A stretch of 64,000 nucleotides of DNA from JABDCD01 sp964469525 (GTDB taxonomy: Bacteria; Pseudomonadota; Alphaproteobacteria; Rickettsiales; SXRF01): the NCBI GenBank assembly GCA_964469525.1, contig CAYXYU010000009.1, forward strand, positions 27,365 to 91,364. The letters are read 5' to 3'. The position numbers and the translations under genes are program-made. Below the pieces are notes generated by a model. That model saw nothing but the letters and a program-made list of their open reading frames with translations, made no database searches and was not told the origin of the DNA. The stretch's first letter is position 1. Every line of letters starts with the position of its first letter. Positions 16,033-24,428 of this stretch are shown here, piece by piece.

Positions 16033-17504
16033 CCTCCCTCAACACCCTCACCCTTTCTGAGATGCGCGACGGCTTAAAGGCGCGGAAGTTTTCGGCGGTC
16101 GAGCTGGCGCAGGCGCATGTGAGCGCTATCGAGAAAGCCAATCCGGAGCTGAATGCCTTTATCACGATGACGGCGGAGCAGGCGCTGGCGATGGCGAAAG
16201 CATCGGACGCGAAACTCGCCAAAGGCCAGGGCGGCGCCATTGAAGGTATTCCTGTCGGCGTGAAGGATTTATTCTGCACCAAGGGCGTGCTGACCACCGC
16301 CGCCTCGCACATCCTCGATGGCTTCAAGCCGCCGTATGAATCCACCGTGACGCAGAATATCTGGAATGCGGGCGGGGTCATGCTCGGCAAGCTCAACCTC
16401 GATGAATTCGCCATGGGTTCGGCGAACCTGACCTCGTATTACGGGCCGGTGAAATCGCCGTGGAAGAAAGACGGTAAGCATCTGGTGCCCGGCGGCTCTT
16501 CGGGCGGCTCGGCGGCTGCCGTCGCTGCCGATCTGTGCCCGATTGCACTGGGTACCGATACCGGCGGCTCGATCCGCCAGCCCGCCTCCTTCTGCGGCAT
16601 TGTCGGCATCAAGCCGACCTACGGCCGCTGCTCGCGCTGGGGTATCGTCGCCTTTGCCAGCTCTTTGGATCAGGCCGGGCCGTTGACGCGCAACGTGCGC
16701 GACAGCGCGATCATACTCAACGTGATGTGCGGGCACGATCCGAAAGATTCCACCTCGGTGAATATGAAAGTGCCCGATTTCAAGAAGGCGCTGACCGGCA
16801 ACATCAAAGGCAAGCGCATCGGCATTCCTAAGGAATACCGGCCCGATGGCATGAATGCGGAAATCCTCGCCATGTGGGAGAAGGGCGCGAAGCTCTTGAA
16901 AGACGCCGGCGCGGAAATCGTTGACATCTCGCTGCCGCACACGAAATACGCCCTCGCCACCTATTACATCGTTGCCCCCGCCGAATGCTCGTCGAACCTC
17001 GCGCGTTACGACGGCGTGCGTTATGGCTTGCGCGTCGGTGCGGAAGAGGGTTTGACCGCCATGTATGAAAAAACCCGCGCCGCCGGTTTCGGCAACGAGG
17101 TCAAGCGCCGCATCATGATCGGCACCTACGTGCTCTCTGCCGGTTACTACGATGCCTACTATAAAAAAGCGCAGCAGGTGCGCTGGCTGATCGCCGAGGA
17201 TTTCCGCAAGGCCTTCGAGAAGGTCGACGCCATTTTAACGCCGACCGCACCCAGCGCTCCGTTCGGCTTCGATTACAAGCCGAGCGACCCCGTCGAGATG
17301 TACTTAAACGACGTCTTCACCGTCCCCACCTCGCTCGCCGGCCTTCCCGGCATCTCCATCCCCGGCGCTCTCAACAAAGACGGCCTGCCGCTCGGCCTGC
17401 AGCTGATCGGCAAGGCGTTCGATGAAGAAACCGTGCTGAATATGGCCTACGCGTTGGAAGAAGCCATTGGGTTCAACGCCAAGCCGGAGAGGGCGGCGGC
17501 ATGA
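16029..17504 (+). CDS. gatA: Asp-tRNA(Asn)/Glu-tRNA(Gln) amidotransferase subunit A
   Basis: Amidase-signature glutaminase that releases ammonia for GatB. The Ser-cisSer-Lys catalytic set is present: Lys in GVKDLFCTKG, and PGGSSGGSAAAVAADLCP followed by GTDTGGSIRQPASFCG. Length 491 residues is normal. It begins inside the stop codon of the upstream orphan gene (ATGA) and its own TGA overlaps the gatB start in the same way, so gatA and gatB are translationally coupled. Confidence 0.97.
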   Translation: MTSLNTLTLSEMRDGLKARKFSAVELAQAHVSAIEKANPELNAFITMTAEQALAMAKASDAKLAKGQGGAIEGIPVGVKDLFCTKGVLTTAASHILDGFKPPYESTVTQNIWNAGGVMLGKLNLDEFAMGSANLTSYYGPVKSPWKKDGKHLVPGGSSGGSAAAVAADLCPIALGTDTGGSIRQPASFCGIVGIKPTYGRCSRWGIVAFASSLDQAGPLTRNVRDSAIILNVMCGHDPKDSTSVNMKVPDFKKALTGNIKGKRIGIPKEYRPDGMNAEILAMWEKGAKLLKDAGAEIVDISLPHTKYALATYYIVAPAECSSNLARYDGVRYGLRVGAEEGLTAMYEKTRAAGFGNEVKRRIMIGTYVLSAGYYDAYYKKAQQVRWLIAEDFRKAFEKVDAILTPTAPSAPFGFDYKPSDPVEMYLNDVFTVPTSLAGLPGISIPGALNKDGLPLGLQLIGKAFDEETVLNMAYALEEAIGFNAKPERAAA

Positions 17505-18946
17505 TGATCAAAGGCAACACCGGCGACTGGGAAGTCATCATCGGCCTCGAGGTGCACGCGCAGGTCACCAGTAACTCGAAATTATTTTCCGGCGCAAGCA
17601 CGCAGTTCGGCAACGAGCCCAACCAGAACGTGTCGTTCGTCGATGCGGGCATGCCGGGCATGCTGCCGGTGATCAACGAGGTGGCGATCGAGCAGGCAGT
17701 GCGGACGGGGCTGGCGATCAACGCGCAGATTAATTTAAAGAGCGTATTCGACCGTAAGAATTATTTCTATCCCGACCTGCCGCAGGGCTACCAGATATCG
17801 CAATATCTCGATCCCATCGTCGGCAAGGGCGAAGTGCTCTTGGACATGCCGGGCGGTGAGGTGAAAAAAATCGGCGTGACGCGCATCCACCTCGAGCAGG
17901 ATGCCGGTAAAAGCCTGCATGAATACAACCCGAAATACACCTATATCGATTTGAACCGCGCCGGCGTGATCCTCATGGAAATCGTGTCCGAACCGGATAT
18001 GCGCTCGGCCGACGAGGCGGCAGCCTACCTCAAAAAACTGCGCGCGATTGTGCGTTATATCGGCAGTTGCGACGGTGACATGGAAAAAGGCAACATGCGC
18101 TGCGATGCCAACGTATCGGTGCGAAAACCCGGTAACCCCCTCGGCACGCGCTGCGAGATCAAGAACGTCAATTCGGTGCGCTTTTTGCACAAGGCGATCG
18201 AGTTCGAAGCGATGCGGCAGGTAGAGATCCTCGAATCCGGCGGCACCATCGACCAGGAGACGCGCCTGTTCGATTCCAGCAAGGGCGAGACGCGCACCAT
18301 GCGCAGCAAGGAAGACGCGCATGATTACCGCTACTTTCCTGACCCCGACCTGTTGCCGCTGGAGCTGACGCAGGAATTCATCGACAATATCAGAAAGTCG
18401 CTGCCCGAGCTGCCCGACCAGAAGAAGGATCGTTACATAAAGGAATATGGTCTCTCGGCCTACGACGCCAGCGTCATTGTCGCCGAGCAGGAATATGCCG
18501 AATATTATGAAAGGCTGGCCGGTAGACATGATCCCAAGCTCGCTGCCAACTGGATGACCGGCGAGCTGTTCGGGCGCCTGAACAAGCTCGGCATCGATAT
18601 CGCCGCTTCGCCGGTGACGGCAGAAAAGCTCGGCGGTTTGCTGGCGCTCATTGAGGACAACACCATTTCCGGCAAGATCGCCAAGGACGTGCTTGATTTC
18701 ATGTTCGAGACCGGCAAGGACGCCGTCACCATCGTCGAGGAGAAAGGCCTGAAACAGGTCACCGACACCGGCGCCATCGAGAAGGTGATTGACGAGGTGA
18801 TGGCAGCCAATATCGACAAGGTGGCCGAGTACCGCTCGGGCAAGGACAAGCTGTTCGGCTTCTTCGTGGGCCAGGTCATGAAAGCCTCCGGCGGCAAGGC
18901 CAATCCGGCGGCGGTGAACGAACTGCTGAAGAAGAAATTGTCTTAA
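17501..18946 (+). CDS. gatB: Asp-tRNA(Asn)/Glu-tRNA(Gln) amidotransferase subunit B
   Basis: Kinase/transamidase subunit that phosphorylates and amidates the misacylated amino acid on tRNA. Motifs: WEVIIGLEVHAQV, FYPDLPQGYQISQ, RIHLEQDAGKS, and the C-terminal YqeY-like tail with DKLFGFFVGQVMKASGGKANP. Length 481 residues is normal. Shares an ATGA overlap with gatA; last gene of the gat cluster. Confidence 0.97.
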   Translation: MMIKGNTGDWEVIIGLEVHAQVTSNSKLFSGASTQFGNEPNQNVSFVDAGMPGMLPVINEVAIEQAVRTGLAINAQINLKSVFDRKNYFYPDLPQGYQISQYLDPIVGKGEVLLDMPGGEVKKIGVTRIHLEQDAGKSLHEYNPKYTYIDLNRAGVILMEIVSEPDMRSADEAAAYLKKLRAIVRYIGSCDGDMEKGNMRCDANVSVRKPGNPLGTRCEIKNVNSVRFLHKAIEFEAMRQVEILESGGTIDQETRLFDSSKGETRTMRSKEDAHDYRYFPDPDLLPLELTQEFIDNIRKSLPELPDQKKDRYIKEYGLSAYDASVIVAEQEYAEYYERLAGRHDPKLAANWMTGELFGRLNKLGIDIAASPVTAEKLGGLLALIEDNTISGKIAKDVLDFMFETGKDAVTIVEEKGLKQVTDTGAIEKVIDEVMAANIDKVAEYRSGKDKLFGFFVGQVMKASGGKANPAAVNELLKKKLS

Positions 18947-19004
18947 TTCGGATTGGCACGAACATTGCTTTTCTGTTTTCCGGTAGTCTATCAGGAGGCA
19001 GATC

Positions 19005-19556
19005 GTGCGTTATTTATGGTTGTTAAGCGGCGCGTTGGCGCTCTCCGCCTGCGATCATTTCCATGCCGACAAAGCCGTGGTCACCGAGCAGGTCCAGGCG
19101 GATGCCGAGCAGGCACAGGAAAATGTCGGCAACCAGGCGACGCGCATCGCCAACACCGTCCGCGACAATCTCAAGGAGACTGGCGAGAAGCTGCGCGAAT
19201 GGTGGCTGACGCCGTTGCCGGCTGCGCGCCCCAACCGAGCCATCAAGACCTCCTACTGTTACCGCGCGCTGCAGGACGTGCTGTGCTACCGCCAGCCGAT
19301 GCCGGGCTGGGAGCATCGCCTGGTGGGGTACCAGGGTACCAACGCACCGCCGCCGCCACCCGCGATGATGGAGCCGCTGCCGGTGCGCAGTGCCGAGGCC
19401 AGTAAACCCGCCAACCGGCTGGCCAAGGCGGAGCCAGTGTTTACTGAGATTCCCCTAAACCTCAAGGATGCGCAGAAAAAAAACTCTGCCGATCCATCCA
19501 TAAGCGATCCGACCCATGAAACGCTGCCGAACCCCGCGCTATCGCCGCAGCTATGA
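19005..19556 (+). CDS. Predicted lipoprotein of unknown function
   Basis: 183 residues from GTG 19005, preceded by AGGAGG. The N-terminus MRYLWLLSGALALSAC is a lipoprotein signal with lipid attachment at Cys16. A helical region (QVQADAEQAQENVGNQATRI) leads to a compact motif, KTSYCYRALQDVLCYRQPMP followed by GWEHRLVGYQG, that I believe recurs in alphaproteobacterial lipoproteins without a known role; the two cysteines may pair. The C-terminal third is Pro-rich. The TGA stop is the first three bases of repeat A5. Confidence 0.75.
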   Translation: MRYLWLLSGALALSACDHFHADKAVVTEQVQADAEQAQENVGNQATRIANTVRDNLKETGEKLREWWLTPLPAARPNRAIKTSYCYRALQDVLCYRQPMPGWEHRLVGYQGTNAPPPPPAMMEPLPVRSAEASKPANRLAKAEPVFTEIPLNLKDAQKKNSADPSISDPTHETLPNPALSPQL

Positions 19557-19654
19557 TAGTCATTCCCCGATTTTGCTCTTGCAAAATCCTCGGGGGAATC
19601 CAGCTATAAAACTGGATCACCCTAGAATCGCTGACGATTCGATGATGACGATCA
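19554..19654. repeat. Palindromic repeat, family A, copy 5
   Basis: 101 bp with complementary ends (TGATAGTCAT and ATGACGATCA) and inner hairpins GATTTTGC/GCAAAATC and GAATCGC/GCGATTC-like arms. It lies between converging genes, and its two ends are their stop codons: TGA 19554-19556 for the lipoprotein and the complement of TCA 19652-19654 for hemY. Confidence 0.85.
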
Positions 19655-20764
19655 TGCTGCGAATTTCAGCTCGCGCTTCTTCCATTCCAGTGTGTCGAAG
19701 GCATGGCAGGAGGGGCAGTGCGCCAGCCAGCGTGGTGCCGCCTGCCCGCAGCTTTCGCAGGCCCAGCTGCTGCCCGTGCTGTCCGGCTCCTCATGGATCC
19801 TGGTCAGCTTCTTCATGGTTTTCAACTGTGCCTCGCGCGGCTCATCCGCAGTGATGGCGCGCAGCGCTTCGGCGAGTTCCGGGTGGGGCGAGTGTTTCCA
19901 CGCCTTGGTGATAAGCCTGCTCGCCTTATGCTTCTGTCCCGCCGCATTCATAGCCTTGGCGGCGAACAGCACGGCCGGTACGAAATACGGAATTTGCTTG
20001 AGTGTGGCGCGCGCCGCCGCCAGCGCCGCCTCGGTATCGCGGCGCTCCAGCAGCTGGATACCCTGCTGCAGATACACGATGCCCCGGTAATGGTGCAGTT
20101 CTCCGCGCGTCAGTGCGCCGCGGCGCAGCGCCTTGCGGATGGCGATCTGCGCCTCCTGCCACTGGCTTAAGCGGACATGCAGGCTGATGACAGATAGCAG
20201 AGATGCCTTTTCCTTTGGATTCAGCGTCTGCGCGCGCTCGGCCAGTTCGAGCGCGCGCGGCAGCATGTGCATCTTGCCCGCCATGTCGCTTAAAGACCGC
20301 GCCGCCAGATATTCCGTCTCGGCGTGGTTCAGCATCTGTTCGAGCAGCAGGCGCGTCTTGCCATCTTCGCCCTGACTGCGCGCGATCTGGGCAGACAGCA
20401 GCAGGACAAGCGGTGTGCGCCCGAGCAGCCTCTCCGCCTTGCGTGTATGTGTTTCGGCGCCCCTTATATCGGCAGCAGCCAGCGCGGCGACACTATAGGT
20501 GAGTTCAGTCATCCCCTTGCGGTAATGTCGGATCGTGCGCGCTTGTCGGAACTGCCTCGGGAGCAGGAACAGGCGGCGCAGCAGCGCCAGCCCATAAGCA
20601 AGTGTCAGGGCGGCAGCGACGGCGGTGACCAGCAGGAAGGCGAAGCTGGTATCGATGCGCCAGTCGAACCAGTGGATGGTGACGCTGCCAGGGTTTTCGG
20701 CCATCCATGCGCTTGCGATGCCGAGGCAGGCAAGCAGCAGCAGAAGGAGCAGGAGATGGATCAT
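19652..20764 (-). CDS. hemY: HemY-type inner-membrane TPR protein
   Basis: Membrane-anchored TPR protein of the HemY_N family, encoded beside haem genes; its exact role is unsettled. Two N-terminal membrane helices (IHLLLLLLLLACLGIASAW and FAFLLVTAVAAALTLAYGL) precede cytoplasmic TPR-like helices (residues about 85-300). The C-terminus carries a zinc-ribbon pattern, WACESCGQAAPRWLAHCPSC. Length 370 residues. The ATG overlaps the mitofilin stop (ATGA). This is not the oxygen-dependent protoporphyrinogen oxidase also called HemY in Gram-positives. Confidence 0.88.
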   Translation of the reverse strand: MIHLLLLLLLLACLGIASAWMAENPGSVTIHWFDWRIDTSFAFLLVTAVAAALTLAYGLALLRRLFLLPRQFRQARTIRHYRKGMTELTYSVAALAAADIRGAETHTRKAERLLGRTPLVLLLSAQIARSQGEDGKTRLLLEQMLNHAETEYLAARSLSDMAGKMHMLPRALELAERAQTLNPKEKASLLSVISLHVRLSQWQEAQIAIRKALRRGALTRGELHHYRGIVYLQQGIQLLERRDTEAALAAARATLKQIPYFVPAVLFAAKAMNAAGQKHKASRLITKAWKHSPHPELAEALRAITADEPREAQLKTMKKLTRIHEEPDSTGSSWACESCGQAAPRWLAHCPSCHAFDTLEWKKRELKFAA

Positions 20765-21822
20765 TGGCGGTCCGCCGGTAGGGGGGACATGCGGACGGGC
20801 TCGGGAGGCAGAATGGGAATCGGCGTGTAGGCCGGTGCAGCGTTTGCCTTCGGTTCTTCGGCTTCGCTCTCCGGCGCAGGCTCAGCTGCCGCAGGCGCGG
20901 CCGGTGCTGCCGGCACCGGCAGGGCGGGGGCAGCGGTCAGTAGCGATAGGCGGAGCGCGGTCAGTTGGTCATTCAGGTACAGCCAGATCCTGGCTTTGTT
21001 GATCCATTTGGCGAAATCCTTTCCCGCCGCCGGCGACAGGGTAGCCAGTTCGCGCACGCTGGCCTCCACCTCGCCGCCTTCCAGCTGTGCCTCGGCACGG
21101 GCAATGATCGATTCGTCATCGATCCCGGCCTGTTTCTCCCCCACCCGGCGGATGCTGATAAGTTCACGCAGGTTGCGTTCCAGCGCGCTGTCGTCATCGC
21201 GCGCCAGCGCGTCGGGCACGGTGTCGGCGAAGCGGCGCTGCAGCTCTTCGATCGTGGTTCCGCTGCGCACATAGGGTGCCATTTTCTTGAGTATCCCCTG
21301 CGCTTGCCGGTTCTCTTCGGTCAGCTTGAGCAGTTCCGCCAGCGGCTTGTCGAACGGATCGCCGCGCTCCACGGCGGCTTCAAGGCTCTCAAATGCAGCG
21401 AGTGCCGCGATATGCTGGCGGTTATGTGCCTGCAGCTGGTTGATCTGTTCCTGCATTTCCTGCAGGCGGGATTCGAGCGCGGGAGTGGACGCGCCAGTTT
21501 GCGGTGTAGACTTCAGTGCTTCCATCTGCGCCGTCAGCGTGGAAATTTTCTCCTGCACGTCGCTGTCCTGAACCTGTTCGGGTTCTCTACTCTCCAGCGC
21601 CTGGATGCGGGCCTCCAGTTGTGCGACATGCTTCTGCAGTGCAGAGGTATCAACGGCAGGCTGCGGTTGTTGCTCGAACAGGTAGCGCGGCACGACCTGC
21701 CCGAACAGCACCCAGATGATGGCCAGGATACCGAGCGCGATCAGCGCCCGGCGCAAGCCGCGCAGCGGGTCGCGTTTCGGCGCATCGGCGGGCGGCTGAT
21801 CGATGATTTCCGGATCGGGCAT
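20761..21822 (-). CDS. Mitofilin (Mic60)-family inner-membrane protein
   Basis: Alphaproteobacterial relative of mitochondrial Mic60, a membrane-shaping protein encoded in hem clusters. A short cytoplasmic part, one membrane helix (ALIALGILAIIWVLFGQVV), a long coiled coil (residues about 60-150) and a C-terminal mitofilin-like region (ALAAFESLEAAVERGDPFDK, LATLSPAAGKDFAKWINKAR) are visible, then an Ala/Pro/Glu-rich tail. I start at ATG 21822 (353 residues) because GGAGGT lies six bases upstream; an ATG seven codons earlier lacks such a site. Lies between hemD and hemY, overlapping hemY by four bases. Confidence 0.85.
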   Translation of the reverse strand: MPDPEIIDQPPADAPKRDPLRGLRRALIALGILAIIWVLFGQVVPRYLFEQQPQPAVDTSALQKHVAQLEARIQALESREPEQVQDSDVQEKISTLTAQMEALKSTPQTGASTPALESRLQEMQEQINQLQAHNRQHIAALAAFESLEAAVERGDPFDKPLAELLKLTEENRQAQGILKKMAPYVRSGTTIEELQRRFADTVPDALARDDDSALERNLRELISIRRVGEKQAGIDDESIIARAEAQLEGGEVEASVRELATLSPAAGKDFAKWINKARIWLYLNDQLTALRLSLLTAAPALPVPAAPAAPAAAEPAPESEAEEPKANAAPAYTPIPILPPEPVRMSPLPADRQ

Positions 21823-21826
21823 GATT

Positions 21827-22564
21827 TTACCTCCGGAAGGCATTATCCATGCAGTTTACCAGAGATGCAAGCGTTGCTTCCGGCGCGATATGGAGGTTTT
21901 TCCATGGCATAGGACGCAGTGGATCCACCACGGCCTCGCTCAGGGCGAAGGCATGGATGGGTTCACAGGCTTCTTTTACGCCGGCTTTATTGATGAGGGA
22001 ACAGAAGATCTGCGCCGTGCGTGATGATAGAAAGGTAATGGCGTTGATCTGTCCGCGCCGCAACTGCTCTACCAGCGTGTCCGACAGTCCCTCGGCCGCC
22101 ACAGCGTCATACAGCACGCAGCGCTCGACCTGCATGCCGCACTCGCCAAGCAGCGGGCCGATATCGGCGCTGACCTGCTGTCCGCTGGTATAAAGAAAGC
22201 GCGCGTCTTCGTCATAACTTGCCTTGATATACTTCATCAGCGCCTGCACACTTCCTCCGGCAGCGGTGACGCGCAGAAAGCCGAGCGATTCAGCGGCTTC
22301 TGCCGTTGCCTCTCCGACACAGAGCAGGTAGGGGTCACGCAGCTCGGTCAGCGCCGCCAGCGCGCGCGCGGCGTAGCGGCTGGTGACGATGATTGCGTCG
22401 GGCTCCTCCATCAGGCGCTGGTGCAGCGCTTGCCGCTCGGTGTGGCGCAGGAAGATATCCATCAGCGGCTCGTGAATGACGCGGTAGTTTAGCGCCTGCA
22501 GCGCCTCGGCGAAGCGGTCCGTCTCCTCGCGTGGCCGCGTGATAACGACGGTTTCGTGCGTCAT
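21827..22564 (-). CDS. hemD: Uroporphyrinogen-III synthase
   Basis: Cyclises hydroxymethylbilane to uroporphyrinogen III, the tetrapyrrole branch precursor. At 245 residues with the two-lobed Rossmann-like pattern of a divergent family: VVITRPREETDRFAEAL at the start, DAIIVTSRYAARAL, LYTSGQQVSADIGPLL and AITFLSSRTAQIFCSLI. It overlaps acpS by four bases and is followed by the mitofilin gene. hemC, often the next gene, is absent. Confidence 0.88.
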   Translation of the reverse strand: MTHETVVITRPREETDRFAEALQALNYRVIHEPLMDIFLRHTERQALHQRLMEEPDAIIVTSRYAARALAALTELRDPYLLCVGEATAEAAESLGFLRVTAAGGSVQALMKYIKASYDEDARFLYTSGQQVSADIGPLLGECGMQVERCVLYDAVAAEGLSDTLVEQLRRGQINAITFLSSRTAQIFCSLINKAGVKEACEPIHAFALSEAVVDPLRPMPWKNLHIAPEATLASLVNCMDNAFRR

Positions 22565-22986
22565 GGCGTTGCTGGCAGTGGCTCGGCGAAGAGAATTACA
22601 TACGCCTGCGCGAACGGGTATTCATCGGTCAGCGTCAGATGTACGTTCACGGTCATGCCGGGAGGTGTCAGCGACTGCAGCCGGGCCTTGGCGCCGTTAC
22701 GCAGCAGGAGAGTAGGCGCGCCGCCAGGGCGGTTGACCACTTCCATGTCGCGCCAGTAGACGCTCTGGCGCAGGCCGGTGCCCAGCGCCTTGGCGCAGGC
22801 CTCCTTGGCGGCGAAGCGCTTAGCATAAGTGGCGGCGATTACTTTCGGCCCTGCTTTCTCGCGTGTTTTCGCCTTCATGCGCTCCCGCTCGGTGAATACG
22901 CGATTCTCGAAGCGGGAACCAAATCGCTCCAGCGCCTCCTCGATGCGCCTTATATCGATCATGTCGCTGCCCGTGCCTAAGATCAT
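22561..22986 (-). CDS. acpS: Holo-[acyl-carrier-protein] synthase
   Basis: Transfers 4'-phosphopantetheine from CoA to the serine of apo-ACP. Motifs: ILGTGSDMIDIRRIEEAL with the Mg-binding Asp, FTERERMKA, and YAKRFAAKEACAKALGTGL with the catalytic Glu/Lys. Length 141 residues is normal. It overlaps pdxJ upstream and hemD downstream by four bases each; pdxJ-acpS is a classic proteobacterial pair. Confidence 0.95.
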   Translation of the reverse strand: MILGTGSDMIDIRRIEEALERFGSRFENRVFTERERMKAKTREKAGPKVIAATYAKRFAAKEACAKALGTGLRQSVYWRDMEVVNRPGGAPTLLLRNGAKARLQSLTPPGMTVNVHLTLTDEYPFAQAYVILFAEPLPATP

Positions 22987-23750
22987 ACCCGCGCCTTATC
23001 CATGATCTCACGCATTTTCTTTATGCTTTCCTTCAAACCGACAAACATTGCCTCGCCCATCAGGAAATGCCCGATATTGAGCTCGACGATCTCCGGAATG
23101 GTAGCGATAGGGCCGACATTGTCGTAATTCAGCCCGTGCCCGGCGTGGACTTCGAGGCCGAGCGAATAAGCGAGGGATGCCGTCATTGCAAGCGCAGCGA
23201 AGCAATCCAGCTTTTTTATGGACTGGATTGCTTCGTCGGCTTTGCCTTCTCGCAATGACGAAAATTCTTCCGCATACTCCCCCGTATGCAGCTCTACCGC
23301 CCGCGCGCCAATGCGCTTCACCGCCTCCACCTGCGCCGCATCGGGCGCGATGAACAGCGACACGCGGCTGCCGTTATCCTGAAGTTGTCTGACGAAATGC
23401 GTCAGTTGTTTCTCCAGCTTTACCGCGTCGAGCCCACCTTCGGTGGTCAACTCCTGCCGCTTCTCCGGCACGATGCATACTGCGTGCGGTTTCACTTTCA
23501 GCGCGATGGCCAGCATCTCCTCCGCCATCGCCATTTCCAGGTTCAGCGGCAGATCGACTTCCTGTTTCAGCCGCTCGATATCGCGGTCTTTGATGTGCCG
23601 GCGGTCTTCGCGCAGATGCGCCGTGATGCCGTCCGCACCGGCCTGCTTCGCTGCTTGGGCGGCACGAATTGGACAAGGGTGATCGCCGCCGCGGGCATTG
23701 CGCAGCGTCGCCACATGGTCAATATTGATGCCGAGGCGGAGAGGATTCAT
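22983..23750 (-). CDS. pdxJ: Pyridoxine 5'-phosphate synthase carrying an in-frame palindromic repeat
   Basis: Condenses 1-deoxyxylulose-5-phosphate with 3-amino-2-oxopropyl phosphate to pyridoxine phosphate. The TIM-barrel motifs are intact: GINIDHVATLRNARG, GITAHLREDRRHI, NLEMA, VPEKRQELTTEGG, SLFIAPD, AVELHTGEYA and GLEVHAGHGLNYDN. Residues 164-190, between ELHTGEYA and YSLGLEVHAGHG, are encoded by repeat A6 (23181-23260), giving 255 residues where about 240 are usual. The frame is open throughout and the catalytic motifs are kept, so the enzyme is probably active. Overlaps acpS by four bases. Confidence 0.95.
   Translation of the reverse strand: MNPLRLGINIDHVATLRNARGGDHPCPIRAAQAAKQAGADGITAHLREDRRHIKDRDIERLKQEVDLPLNLEMAMAEEMLAIALKVKPHAVCIVPEKRQELTTEGGLDAVKLEKQLTHFVRQLQDNGSRVSLFIAPDAAQVEAVKRIGARAVELHTGEYAEEFSSLREGKADEAIQSIKKLDCFAALAMTASLAYSLGLEVHAGHGLNYDNVGPIATIPEIVELNIGHFLMGEAMFVGLKESIKKMREIMDKARV
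23181..23260. repeat. Palindromic repeat, family A, copy 6, inside pdxJ
   Basis: 80 bp with ends CGTCATTGC and GCAATGACG and an inner inverted pair CGAAGCAATCCAG/CTGGATTGCTTCG around a T-rich loop. It lies wholly within pdxJ, read without a stop on the minus strand, and adds a helix-like segment with SIKKLDCFAALAMT. Confidence 0.9.
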
Positions 23751-23848
23751 ACTAGAATAGCTTCCTATTCAAATGTTTATAAGAGTTATCCGTATATTAA
23801 ATATTTAACGTATATAGTCAATTTTTGTTGCTTTAAAGCCTCAACCTT

Positions 23849-24418
23849 ATGACGCAACAACAAATAGACATCATTATTTTCTATGTAATGCCGCTGATTT
23901 CGGCGGCATTGGGGCTGTATGCATTGTTCTTATTCCTGCCTCAAAACAAGCAGGCAAAGAATGAGTCCGTACAACATTTTAAGGACAACATCCTATCAAT
24001 ATATGCTAAAAGGCCTGTTCGGTTTTCTCGCCGATTGCCAGTTATCAATGGAAATATTTCTTCGCGTGCATTAATGAACCAGAGCGAAAAATTCTTTTTC
24101 CAAATATTATCGGAGGCGTTGCCTCAATATTGCATTTTTCCTCAGGTATCCTTTAACGCCTTAATTACTCATGCGTCGCATGTTGATAATTTGAGCTGGA
24201 AGTATGCGATTCGTAGCAAGTTTAATACAAAATATGTGGATTTCGTTTTGTGCAGCAAATCCGACTTTGAAGTCATTGCCATTGCTGAATATGATGGCGG
24301 TGGCCATAGGAATCACGCCGACATGCAGCGCGATTCCATGCTGGAGAGTGTAGGATATCGCGTCGAGCGCTTCACGCAGCAAGATACAATTGATACTGTG
24401 AGGACACGCTTTTCTTAA
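23849..24418 (+). CDS. DUF2726-like protein with N-terminal membrane helix
   Basis: 189 residues. One membrane helix (IIIFYVMPLISAALGLYALFLFL, residues about 8-30) anchors a cytoplasmic domain that resembles DUF2726, a restriction-endonuclease-like fold: NQSEKFFFQILSEALP, then VDFVLCSKSDFEVIAIAEYD with candidate acidic and Lys/Glu sites, GGGHRNHADMQRDSMLESVG and a terminal VERF. Strongly AT-rich compared with pdxJ and rsh, which it separates; it converges on rsh with 10 bases between. Nuclease activity is an inference from the fold. Confidence 0.75.
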   Translation: MTQQQIDIIIFYVMPLISAALGLYALFLFLPQNKQAKNESVQHFKDNILSIYAKRPVRFSRRLPVINGNISSRALMNQSEKFFFQILSEALPQYCIFPQVSFNALITHASHVDNLSWKYAIRSKFNTKYVDFVLCSKSDFEVIAIAEYDGGGHRNHADMQRDSMLESVGYRVERFTQQDTIDTVRTRFS

Positions 24419-24428
24419 GCACTTGTGC

